Origin: an uncultured Prevotellaceae bacterium
Lineage (GTDB): Bacteria > Bacteroidota > Bacteroidia > Bacteroidales > Bacteroidaceae
Assembly: GCA_902801155.1 (NCBI GenBank)
Contig: CADCHG010000002.1
Span: 1-64,000 of the forward strand
Reading direction: 5' to 3'
Length of the DNA stretch: 64,000 bases
Under the pieces are notes generated by a model. That model saw nothing but the letters and a program-made list of their open reading frames with translations. It was not told where the DNA came from and searched no databases. The position numbers and the translations under genes are program-made. Positions 1-7,324 of the stretch are shown piece by piece. The first letter of the stretch is position 1, and every line of letters starts with the position of its first letter.

Positions 1-127
1 TTCGCACTCACTCCGCTATGAATCCGCTAATAATTCGCTTTAAACACAAGGGATTTGTGCGTTTGACGCTTTTGAAACGGAGGCAGTGTTGAGGCATATT
101 GGAGGTACGACGAAGGCAATTTGGGGC
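1..127. repeat. 11-bp periodic array with two arms
   Basis: Positions 1-44 read as four consecutive 11-mers, two of them TCCGCTATGAA (12-22) and TCCGCTAATAA (23-33). Positions 73-127 read as five more 11-mers, four of which end in GG (for example TGAAACGGAGG 73-83 and CATATTGGAGG 95-105). The first arm carries T(T/C)CGC at unit starts and the second GAGG-like unit ends, so the arms are roughly inverted. The window edge may cut the array. Function unknown. Confidence 0.6.
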
Positions 128-154
128 GAAAATCACTACTTTCATCTACCTTTT

Positions 155-557
155 ACCTACCTATACCTAGCCAATGCTAGGTAGGTAGGTTTTGTTGTGC
201 GTGCATAACTTGCAGATATATAGGTAGATACATTGTGTATTCTTCACATACCTACCTAGCCAAGGTAGGTAGGTGTATATGTAATCTCGATATGAAAAAT
301 GGTACAGTAATTGTTAGGTACACATATATATAAATATGATATAATTTTTATTCTACTTCTCTATACTTTACCTACCTAGCCAAGGCTAGGTAGGTATGTA
401 TAGGTAAAACAATGAAGATATGGCAGATTATGTTTGTGTGAGGTATGTAATGGGGTGATACTCAGTATGTTGAGTAAAATAGGTGCTGCGCTCTCTCCGT
501 GGAATACTGGCTTAAAATGATACCTACCTTACCTACCCTGAGGATAGGTTGGGTAGG
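155..557. repeat. Cluster of CCTACCTAGC hairpins
   Basis: Three hairpins share the stem CCTACCTAGC/GCTAGGTAGG: 155-190, 250-274 and 370-395. A weaker fourth copy lies at 521-557. The copy at 370-395 has a perfect 12-bp inverted repeat around AA. The 646 bases at the window start hold no credible gene; apart from these hairpins and the 11-bp array, a small GGCTGA/TCAGCC hairpin is visible at 622-637. Confidence 0.7.
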
Positions 558-752
558 AAGGATGCTTTATTTATACCAATCCGCGGTCATTTGGTAAATG
601 TATCCTGCAGAAAAGTTAACGGGCTGAAATCTCAGCCGGTTGAATATCAAGGCCAATTGTTATAGGTTCGTTGTAAGTCGGTTCTTGGAAATGGGCGGGA
701 AATGGGGCTTGCAAGGAACTTACAGAAATCGTGTATGGAAAAACTGATGAAA

Positions 753-1436
753 TCAAATAGCACTACGTTTCCTGATTTCCTCATTATATTTATCCTCATC
801 AAATGAATAGAGATTTCCCGGACGACCATTAGCCGTCTGTTTATCTCCTGTAGGAATGATATAGCCGAGGGCTGTCATTTTCTTGTGGAAATTGCGACGG
901 TCATATTTCTGTTCAAGAACAGCTTCATAGATGCTTTGCACCTGTGTCATTGTGAATGTCTTGTTGAGCAGATGAAAGGCGATAGGTTCTAACTTGATCT
1001 TGTTACGAAGTCGTTCAAGGGCAATTTTCAGAATGTCCTCGTGGTCAAAGGCGAGTGGCGGCAATTCGCTGATGGAAAACCATTTAGCTTCTTTCGCATC
1101 ATCACCTCCTTTAACATATCCGTAGTCTTCCTGACGAACAAAAGCTGTGAAAGCAATGGTTATAACTCTTTCTCGTGGATCGCGGTCAACCTTTGTGAAC
1201 GCCTGTAATTGTTCTATATAAATATCTTCAATACCTGTTTCTTCGTGAAGTTCACGAAGAGCACCTTCTTCTGCCGTTTCATTCATTTTTATGAATCCAC
1301 CAGGGAAAGCCCAACTATTCTTGTACGGCTCTATACCTCTTTTTATTAATAGTATATTTAGTCCTGTACCGTCAAAGCCAAAAACTATGCAGTCGGTTGT
1401 GACCGCTGGGTGTGGATATTTATATGTATATGGCAT
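753..1436 (-). CDS. Nudix-family regulator (NrtR/AraR-like), 227 aa
   Basis: The N-terminal half is a Nudix domain with an intact catalytic box, G-x5-E-x7-RELHEETGI, at about residues 43-65. The C-terminal part (about 150-227) resembles the winged-helix domain of NrtR-type regulators, proteins that sense ADP-ribose or, in some Bacteroides, sugars. I chose the start at 1436 (MPYTYK) because GGAAAGG lies just upstream; the frame stays open to 1481 without a better site. Upstream are a promoter and a symmetric 20-bp inverted repeat, so autoregulation is plausible. Because the Nudix box is intact, hydrolase activity cannot be excluded. The ligand is unknown; the ADP-ribosylglycohydrolase nearby hints at ADP-ribose. 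Confidence 0.85.
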   Translation of the reverse strand: MPYTYKYPHPAVTTDCIVFGFDGTGLNILLIKRGIEPYKNSWAFPGGFIKMNETAEEGALRELHEETGIEDIYIEQLQAFTKVDRDPRERVITIAFTAFVRQEDYGYVKGGDDAKEAKWFSISELPPLAFDHEDILKIALERLRNKIKLEPIAFHLLNKTFTMTQVQSIYEAVLEQKYDRRNFHKKMTALGYIIPTGDKQTANGRPGNLYSFDEDKYNEEIRKRSAI

Positions 1437-1456
1437 AACCTTTCCTTTTTTGAGTG

Positions 1457-1487
1457 CAAAGATAATAAAATTCCTGCACAAAACAAG
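1457..1487 (-). promoter_or_regulatory. Promoter of the Nudix regulator
   Basis: On the minus strand the -7 box TATCTTTG (1457-1464) is preceded by CTTG (1484-1487) with a 19-bp spacer. The start of the regulator follows about 20 bp downstream. Confidence 0.6.
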
Positions 1488-1493
1488 CTTTTT

Positions 1494-1550
1494 GTGTAGT
1501 TTTTACGCAAACAAATGTTAAATATCGGAGTGTTTGCGTAAAAAGTACAC
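1494..1550. promoter_or_regulatory. Paired 20-bp operator between divergent promoters
   Basis: The half-sites 1494-1513 and 1531-1550 are inverted copies with 19 of 20 bases matching; the core is TTTTTACGCAAACA. Each half-site ends exactly 6 bp from the -33 box of one of the two divergent promoters. The Nudix-family regulator next to it is the obvious candidate binder; this is inference. Confidence 0.7.
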
Positions 1551-1556
1551 ATAATA

Positions 1557-1588
1557 TTTGGTGATTATATCGAAAAGTTGTACCTTTG
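1557..1588 (+). promoter_or_regulatory. Consensus promoter TTTG-N20-TACCTTTG
   Basis: TTTG at 1557-1560 and TACCTTTG at 1581-1588 are separated by exactly 20 bp. It would transcribe the small ORFs from 1614 onward. Confidence 0.75.
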
Positions 1589-1613
1589 CGTCAGGTATAC
1601 ACAATCTCTTAAA

Positions 1614-1706
1614 ATGAAAGAGGTTGATATCGCTGCATTTTTCAGTATGTGGCATATACAAACTAAAGAGGTAAAGAAAAATACCTCATTCTACATTTAT
1701 TTCTAA
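1614..1706 (+). CDS. Possible 30-residue peptide MKEVDIAAFF...
   Basis: This is the first ATG after the consensus promoter at 1557-1588, about 25 bp from the expected transcription start. It encodes 30 residues (MKEVDIAAFF at the start, SFYIYF at the end) with no recognised domain. It ends 8 bp before the next ORF start. It could be a leader peptide, a small regulated protein or chance; the promoter position is the main support. Confidence 0.35.
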   Translation: MKEVDIAAFFSMWHIQTKEVKKNTSFYIYF

Positions 1707-1714
1707 CTTTAAAT

Positions 1715-1957
1715 ATGTATGCGTATGAAAACTTTCTTCAAAAGGCTTTGGGCCATCCTAATTATTCTGTTTGGTGGAATTTTTTAGTATTAGGTACGAT
1801 TGTGAACGTGTTCGTTAAGTTGCCAAATAATCTGGCCGTCTCTCAAGGATCAGAAGCTGCTGGTATTTTGGTGGGTACATTAATTGGTACTGCATTATTT
1901 ATAGCTATTTGCAGCTGTATTGTTAATGCAGGAATTAATCAATGGAAGGATAGCTGA
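1715..1957 (+). CDS. Small membrane protein with an apparent N-terminal frameshift
   Basis: The open frame from 1715 gives 80 residues ending in one convincing membrane helix (about 48-71). A second ATG at 1725, in another frame, opens with MKTFFKRLWAILIILFGG, a typical basic N-terminus plus helix, then hits TAG right after a run of six T (1780-1785). A -1 slip, or one extra T, joins that start to LVLGTIVNVF in the 1715 frame and gives a natural-looking two-helix protein of about 77 residues. I therefore suspect that the true start is 1725 and that the gene is frameshifted, mis-sequenced or slips during translation. Function unknown. Confidence 0.5.
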   Translation: MYAYENFLQKALGHPNYSVWWNFLVLGTIVNVFVKLPNNLAVSQGSEAAGILVGTLIGTALFIAICSCIVNAGINQWKDS

Positions 1958-2131
1958 TTATGGATTGTTGTTTAATCTAAAATGTTTAACTATAAAAAAT
2001 TACTAATGTCCCATTAAAATAGTGATGGTTAAAATTTGAGCAAACACTCTCCGATAAAGGGGGATTAACACCTTATTATAAACATCAGAATAAGTTAACC
2101 TAATGTTATTAACTTTCAAAATTTTACAGTT

Positions 2132-2377
2132 ATGATTATCAATTCATTATTGCTTATTGTTGCTCTCCTTGGGGGGATGCAGTCAACAAACACTGAAACA
2201 TATCATCATTGTGATGTAGTATATCAACAATCAGAGGCAACGGTTTATGTAACTAGAACAGGAACACGATTCCATAGGGGTAGATGTCAATATGTCAAGA
2301 ACAGGCCAACACGAAGCATGACACGTACAAAAGCCGTTGATTATGGTTATATAGCTTGCAAAGTCTGCAAACCATAA
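2132..2377 (+). CDS. Secreted small Cys/His zinc-finger-like protein, 81 aa
   Basis: An N-terminal hydrophobic segment (MIINSLLLIVALLGGMQS) suggests export. The mature part ends in the pattern VTRTGTRFHRGRC-x19-YIACKVC, that is T-G-x-x-x-H-x-x-x-C followed by C-x-x-C, which resembles the Ada-like metal-binding module found at the ends of secreted bacterial proteins. Here the module stands alone. The next reading frame downstream is a gene remnant whose missing 5' part would overlap this gene. The role is unknown. Confidence 0.6.
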   Translation: MIINSLLLIVALLGGMQSTNTETYHHCDVVYQQSEATVYVTRTGTRFHRGRCQYVKNRPTRSMTRTKAVDYGYIACKVCKP

Positions 2378-2381
2378 TCAT

Positions 2382-2627
2382 TTAGGCTTACAAGGTCAGA
2401 GCTATGCCATTCCAATAACTGGTAGTCCTCATATAATGGCTAGAGCTATTCACGAGTTCATTGTTTTTGCAAAGGCAAATCCACAAATGCGTTTTCTCGT
2501 AACAGCCATAGGATGCGGAAATGCTGGTTGGAGACCTGATCAAGTGGCACCTATATTTCGTGATGCGGTTGATGTTCCAAATATCACACTACCAAAGAGC
2601 TTCTGGGCTATACTCAATCGTGCATAG
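2382..2627 (+). pseudogene. 5'-truncated copy of the 36097-36495 gene family
   Basis: The frame LGLQGQSYAIPI at 2382 runs without a stop into MARAIHEFIVFAKANP and on to 2627. It aligns along its length with the C-terminal half of the complete protein at 36097-36495 (FIVFAKANPQMRFLVTAIGC against FIACAKQHPELKFLVTKVAC). The N-terminal half, with the FGSN-x5-GGGAA motif, is missing and replaced by the end of the preceding gene. A start at ATG 2436 would make only 63 residues. I read this as a decayed gene; expression of the short form cannot be excluded. Confidence 0.65.
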
Positions 2628-2676
2628 GCAATATACACAAAGGAAAATCGTTAAATAAGTAAACAAAACTACAATT

Positions 2677-3474
2677 ATGAAGAATCTGTTATTATCAGCC
2701 GCTATTGGTGATATCAGCGGTGTTCCATACGAGTTTGCCGGTCGTACAAAGGATTACGATGCAGTTGATTTATATAATCCCAAGAATACATATAGCGATG
2801 ATACCGTATGTACTTTTGCTTGCGCAGAGGCTTTGCTTCACAATATGGATATGGCAGAACGTTTGCATACTCGTTGTCGTCAGGAGAAGGGAAGGGGGTA
2901 TGGCGGTCGTTTTGCCCGTTGGCTAATGAGGCCGGAAATCACGCCTTCCTATAAGTCCTATGGCAATGGTTCTGGAATGCGTTGCTCTGCTGCCGGATTT
3001 CTTGCAAAGACAAAGGATGAGTGCATAGAGCTTGCAACAAAGACGGCACTTCCTACACATGATCATCCAGAAGGTATCAAAGGCGCAGTAGCAACTGCAC
3101 TTGCGATATTCTATGTTATGCAAGGCGAGGATAAGGATTTCATCCGTAAGAATGTTCTAGATGAATACTACCCGGAATGGAAAGACAAGACCTATGCAGA
3201 GATAAAGTCTGGATATTATTTCGACGAAACATGCCAACTTACAATACCTGCTGCCTTGATATGCTTCCTTGAGAGTAAAGACTATGTTGATTGCATTACC
3301 CTTGCTATTTCACTTGGAGGAGATGCCGATACGCTTGCTGCTATTGCTGGTCCTATGGCATACGCTTACTATAAGTATATGCCGCAAGAACTTATTGACA
3401 ATGCCAAGGCAAAACTTCCACAATGGATGCTTGAGCTCAATGATGAACTTGATGAAATTGTTGCTGTCTGCTAA
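2677..3474 (+). CDS. ADP-ribosylglycohydrolase family protein, 265 aa
   Basis: Enzymes of this family (DraG/ARH3 type) remove ADP-ribose from proteins or other acceptors using two magnesium ions. The metal-binding signatures are present: GDISGVPYEF near the N-terminus (about residues 11-20), YSDDT (about 39-43) and GGDADTLAAIAG (about 211-222). There is no signal peptide, so it acts in the cytoplasm. It follows a macrodomain-like gene remnant and lies near a Nudix-type regulator. The length is typical of compact bacterial members. Substrate unknown. Confidence 0.9.
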   Translation: MKNLLLSAAIGDISGVPYEFAGRTKDYDAVDLYNPKNTYSDDTVCTFACAEALLHNMDMAERLHTRCRQEKGRGYGGRFARWLMRPEITPSYKSYGNGSGMRCSAAGFLAKTKDECIELATKTALPTHDHPEGIKGAVATALAIFYVMQGEDKDFIRKNVLDEYYPEWKDKTYAEIKSGYYFDETCQLTIPAALICFLESKDYVDCITLAISLGGDADTLAAIAGPMAYAYYKYMPQELIDNAKAKLPQWMLELNDELDEIVAVC

Positions 3475-3481
3475 AAAAAAG

Positions 3482-3535
3482 ATACGCCTTCGCTCAAAAA
3501 TATCTATTCAAGGGTGAAGGCGTATATTCTTTTAG
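3482..3535. terminator. Bidirectional terminator between the glycohydrolase and clpA
   Basis: Perfect 10-bp stem ATACGCCTTC (3482-3491) / GAAGGCGTAT (3516-3525), with A-rich sequence on the left and T-rich on the right. It lies between two convergent genes. Confidence 0.7.
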
Positions 3536-3556
3536 TATTATGAGAGGGTACTTTTG

Positions 3557-6055
3557 TTAATTATCAATTTTCAATTGATTGTCGTCTTCAACAACAATCT
3601 TCGCTTCTCCGCCTTTCTTCAGCTTGCCGAAGAGTATCTCTTCCATAAGTATAGGCGTGAGATATTGCTGAATGACTCTGTCCATCTCTCGTGCTCCATA
3701 TTGCTTGGTGAATCCTTTGGTAAGAAGGAATTCGTGTGCCTGTGGAGCGAGTTTCATGGTCACGTTCTTGGCTGCAAGACGCTGTGATAGCTGACGGAGT
3801 TTCTTGTCAAGGATGAGAGTTGCCATAGTCTTGTCCATCTCGTTGAATACGACAGTACCTGAGAGGCGGTTGAGGAACTCCGGCTTGAAGGTCTTCTTTA
3901 CCGTCTGGAGCATAGCCTGTCCCTTGCTAAGTCCACCTCCGAAACCGATACCAGCCTGTCCAGCAAACTGAGCTCCGGCATTTGATGTCATGATGAGAAT
4001 CACGTTACGGAAGTCTGCCTTATTGCCTTTGTTGTCAGTAAGTCGAGCATAATCCATTACTTGAAGCAAGATGTTGTAAATATCTGTGTGTGCCTTCTCT
4101 ATCTCGTCAAGGAGTAGGACACAATTAGGAGTCTTGCGGATTGCATCTGTCAACAAACCGCCTTCCTCATAACCTACATATCCCGCAGGAGAGCCTATGA
4201 GTTTGGAGATGGTATGTTTCTCTGTATATTCGCTCATGTCAAAGCGTATGAGTTCAACGCCAAGCTCACGTGCCAACACCTTGCACACCTCTGTCTTACC
4301 CACACCTGTAGGCCCCACGAAGAGTAGGGAGGCGATAGGCTTGTCTGGCTCCATAAGTCCGGCTTTTGACATCATAACGGCACGTACCACTTTCTTGATA
4401 GCCTCATCCTGACCATAGATATTGCTGCTTATGCGCTTGTCAAGATTCTTCAGAGCATCGTTATTCTCGCTTGCAAGTGCGTTAGCGTCAATGCGACAAA
4501 CCTCGATGAGGATTTTCTTTATTATATCCTTACTAACCTTCTGATAGCGTGCAGCTTTAGGCTCTCCGTTCTTATTAAGGAGCGGATTCTGTTGCAGATA
4601 AGCACCAGCCTCATCGATTATGTCAATAGCCTTGTCGGGAAGGAAACGGTCGCATATGCGGGCATCACTCTGCTCAACGGCATATTTCACAGCTTCCTCA
4701 TCATACTTCACACCGTGGTGCTTCTCGTAGATAGGGAGTAGGGCAGAGACAATCTGGATAGTCTCATCTACAGAAGGCTCCTTGATATCAATCTGTCCGA
4801 ATCGTCGTGCTATTGCCTTGTGCTTGGCAAACGATTTGTTATAGTCCTGATATGTGGTAGAACCTATGAATCGTATGCTGCCATCCTCAAGGTAAGGCTT
4901 CAGCATCTCTGCTGCATTCATAGAGCTATTGCCGCCACCAGTATCACAGATGGTATGAATCTCGTCTATATAGAGAATGGCATTACCTTTGGCTTTTGCT
5001 CCGTCGAGAACTTCCTTGACACGCCTCTCGAACTCTCCGTGATAGCTTGCACCAGCAACGAGTGAAGCCATATCCATGCCATATATCACCTTGTCGGATA
5101 TGGATTCTGGCACATTGCCTTCTGCAATCATCTTTGCAAGACCATATATGAGGGCGGTTTTGCCAACACCAGGTTCGCCTATGAAGATAGGGTTGTTCTT
5201 GTCCTTACGGCAAAGTATGCGTATGGTATGCTCAAGTTCCTTCTGTCGCCCGATAAGAGGCTTTCTGTTTACATATTCCTCGCTTATGCAAGTGAGATAC
5301 TGTTCCCAAGGCTCTTTCTTCTGCTGAGGTTGACTCTGAGGTTCATCCTGCTTATGGATTTCCATCGACTGTAATGAACCGAGCAATCTATTTGCACTTG
5401 CCATAAGTTTGTCATATATGGCTGTGCCTGATAGATCAACCTTCTTGCCGTTGATATAAGCCTCTGCATGTACCTGTGGCTTATTTGCCTCTGCGGTTTC
5501 ATCTTCAGCTTCATCCTCAATGCTTTCAGCTTCAGGTGTTTCCTCATATTGGCTATAGAAGAGGTTGATGTTCTTGAACCAGTCTTTTTTGAAGGTGATA
5601 TACTTGTTCAGTATATATTGAGCCATGCTATGCTTAAGTTCATTAAGCATATACATTACTTCAAGGATGGTGCCGTGCTGCAAAGAGTCTGCTGTAATTT
5701 CCGTCTGGCTGAGATCCTCGATATGCTTTTTTGTCTTCGACATAGCGAAATACTGCATACGTTGAACAATCTCGTGGAGATTTGTTGACAGCATAGGAAT
5801 GTATTCCTCATCATCAGGAACAGCATCGATGCTTATTATGTATCCGAACAGTTCGTTGTGCATTTCATCGATATCCACGTCAGCAATCTCACAGAACGAC
5901 ATGAATGCCGCCTGATAGGAAATGGCATACAGAAGATGCTCAGGAGTGATGAATTCTGAGCGGAATTTAGTAGCGTCATCTAAAGCAACTTGAAGTGCTC
6001 GATTCAGGCTTTCGGTGAAATAATTGGTTTCTATGTCGTATATGGGATGTATCAT
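3557..6055 (-). CDS. clpA: ClpA, AAA+ unfoldase of the ClpAP protease, 832 aa
   Basis: ClpA unfolds proteins and feeds them to ClpP. The N-terminal Clp_N repeat domain (about 1-150) is followed by a low-complexity acidic linker and two AAA+ modules, with Walker A motifs GEPGVGKT (about 290) and GPTGVGKT (about 585) and DEI sensors. The C-terminal D2 loop contains AGIGFGGG, matching the I-G-F/L tripeptide that docks on ClpP. The gene overlaps the upstream clpS by 4 bp, so adaptor and unfoldase are co-translated. clpP is not in the window. The linker after the N-domain is longer than in E. coli ClpA. Confidence 0.92.
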   Translation of the reverse strand: MIHPIYDIETNYFTESLNRALQVALDDATKFRSEFITPEHLLYAISYQAAFMSFCEIADVDIDEMHNELFGYIISIDAVPDDEEYIPMLSTNLHEIVQRMQYFAMSKTKKHIEDLSQTEITADSLQHGTILEVMYMLNELKHSMAQYILNKYITFKKDWFKNINLFYSQYEETPEAESIEDEAEDETAEANKPQVHAEAYINGKKVDLSGTAIYDKLMASANRLLGSLQSMEIHKQDEPQSQPQQKKEPWEQYLTCISEEYVNRKPLIGRQKELEHTIRILCRKDKNNPIFIGEPGVGKTALIYGLAKMIAEGNVPESISDKVIYGMDMASLVAGASYHGEFERRVKEVLDGAKAKGNAILYIDEIHTICDTGGGNSSMNAAEMLKPYLEDGSIRFIGSTTYQDYNKSFAKHKAIARRFGQIDIKEPSVDETIQIVSALLPIYEKHHGVKYDEEAVKYAVEQSDARICDRFLPDKAIDIIDEAGAYLQQNPLLNKNGEPKAARYQKVSKDIIKKILIEVCRIDANALASENNDALKNLDKRISSNIYGQDEAIKKVVRAVMMSKAGLMEPDKPIASLLFVGPTGVGKTEVCKVLARELGVELIRFDMSEYTEKHTISKLIGSPAGYVGYEEGGLLTDAIRKTPNCVLLLDEIEKAHTDIYNILLQVMDYARLTDNKGNKADFRNVILIMTSNAGAQFAGQAGIGFGGGLSKGQAMLQTVKKTFKPEFLNRLSGTVVFNEMDKTMATLILDKKLRQLSQRLAAKNVTMKLAPQAHEFLLTKGFTKQYGAREMDRVIQQYLTPILMEEILFGKLKKGGEAKIVVEDDNQLKIDN

Positions 6056-6360
6056 ATTGTTTCTTCGATTGTAAGTTTTAGTGGATAATTGTTTGCCTTG
6101 GCGAGATTCATGGTGTAGTTTGCCTTGCTTTGGGCTATGTCTTGGGAATAAGTGCCGACGACTGCGCTTCCTTCATTGTGAACCTTTAGCATTAATGTTT
6201 CAGCATCCTCTTCACTTTTCCTGAAAATTCTTACAAGAACGTAAACAACAAAGTCCATAGTCGTAACATCATCATTGTGCATGATGACATTATACATGGG
6301 TGGTTCCTTTAACTTGAACTGTGTATGTTTACTACGGATTGTTCTTGTATGTGTACTCAT
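6052..6360 (-). CDS. clpS: ClpS adaptor of the N-end rule pathway, 102 aa
   Basis: ClpS binds proteins with bulky hydrophobic N-terminal residues and delivers them to ClpA. The family core is clear: YNVIMHNDDVTTMDFVV at about residues 22-38, and VHNEGSAVVGTYSQDIA near 65-81. The last bases overlap the clpA start (ATGA-type coupling). A -7 box (TATTTTTG on the minus strand, 6431-6438) lies about 70 bp upstream, and a CGCCT/AGGCG hairpin sits in the leader. Confidence 0.92.
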   Translation of the reverse strand: MSTHTRTIRSKHTQFKLKEPPMYNVIMHNDDVTTMDFVVYVLVRIFRKSEEDAETLMLKVHNEGSAVVGTYSQDIAQSKANYTMNLAKANNYPLKLTIEETI

Positions 6361-6592
6361 GTTTGTTTTCGAATCATCTTATTCCGCCTCAAAGGGTTAA
6401 GGCGAGGAAATGAGTTATTGATTTGTTGAATGCAAAAATATATAAATTAATCGAAATAAAAAAGTTTTTTTACGATTTTTCTTATATATTTGTGAAATAG
6501 TAATAAAATGTAAGTAAAAATTGAATTTTTGTACGTTTTTCGTCTTTTTTTTCTCTTTTTCCTATAGACTTACTTTATAGGAGGAAAAAAAT

Positions 6593-6625
6593 AAGGAGTA
6601 CAGAAAAACCGTACTCCTTTTTATA
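6593..6625. terminator. Hairpin terminator AAGGAGTAC/GTACTCCTT
   Basis: Perfect 9-bp stem at 6593-6601 and 6611-6619 with T-rich sequence on both strands. It ends the minus-strand gene at 6643-7152 and would also stop readthrough on the plus strand. The rest of 6361-6592 is A/T-rich with no gene seen. Confidence 0.7.
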
Positions 6626-6642
6626 TTTATTATAATGTTATA

Positions 6643-7152
6643 TTAGATTGCTATCTTAATACCGAGAGAAAGGTAGGCTCTTTCATAGTCAAGATAATCT
6701 TCATTTACCCACTGGTATTTTGTTTCAGCAAATCCTGCGATTTTAGCATTAATGTCATACTTGATACCGCAACCGATATTTACGCCGAAGTTTGTTTTAC
6801 CATCGTAGTATTTGTCCTCGTGTGGGAGTGGATGAGGGTGATGTGGACATGTATGACCGTCTTTGAGATTTGAATAGCAGAGAACACCGCCAGCGATAGG
6901 GTATAATGTGAATTTATGACCGAGGTCTATCTTGTAATGGAAATCTGCTTCAAAGTCGAAATGAGTACCACAATCCCAGAAATAGATGTTTGCACTTGGT
7001 GAGAACTCGAATTCGTCGCCGAGGGCTGCTGAAATACCAACGCCAACGCCGAAGTCATCACGGAAATTACTCTTGAAATCAATACTTTCTACCTGTGCCT
7101 TTGCAGCGAATGCCACAGCACAAAGTATCATTGAAAAAATGATCTTTTTCAT
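6643..7152 (-). CDS. Outer-membrane beta-barrel protein, 169 aa
   Basis: A signal peptide (MKKIIFSMILCAVAFAAKAQ) precedes alternating aromatic/polar strands such as FGVGVGISAAL and HFDFEADFHYKIDL. It ends in LSLGIKIAI, typical of small Bacteroidetes barrels of the OmpA/OprF-like (outer membrane beta-barrel) class. A loop near residues 99-115 is rich in His and Pro (CPHHPHPLPHEDKYY), which may bind metal; that is a guess. Monocistronic, with its own terminator at 6593-6625. Confidence 0.75.
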   Translation of the reverse strand: MKKIIFSMILCAVAFAAKAQVESIDFKSNFRDDFGVGVGISAALGDEFEFSPSANIYFWDCGTHFDFEADFHYKIDLGHKFTLYPIAGGVLCYSNLKDGHTCPHHPHPLPHEDKYYDGKTNFGVNIGCGIKYDINAKIAGFAETKYQWVNEDYLDYERAYLSLGIKIAI

Positions 7153-7271
7153 AATTGCTTTTTGTTTTGAATATATGCAAATTTATTTGTTATCTTAAAT
7201 ACTTTCTATAATTAACGTAATGATTGTCCATTTATTGAGAGACATTCAGTTAAAATATACAAAGAAAAAAC

Positions 7272-7301
7272 AACCCTTCCTAATTTATGTTAGGAAAGGT
7301 T
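7272..7301 (-). terminator. Terminator of the GH43-GH28 gene
   Basis: AACCCTTCCTAA (7272-7283) pairs with TTAGGAAAGGTT (7290-7301), one mismatch, and is followed on the minus strand by a T-rich run. Confidence 0.65.
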
Positions 7302-7324
7302 GCCGAATGTTATTGTTGTTTTCT

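Noticed and set aside
155..395. CRISPR-like array from the repeated CCTACCTAGC hairpins
   Set aside because: Copies differ in length and have irregular spacing (about 95 and 120 bp); no cas genes are present.
647..829. Minus-strand ORF of 60 codons after the Nudix gene
   Set aside because: It overlaps the Nudix gene in another frame and has no domain or promoter.
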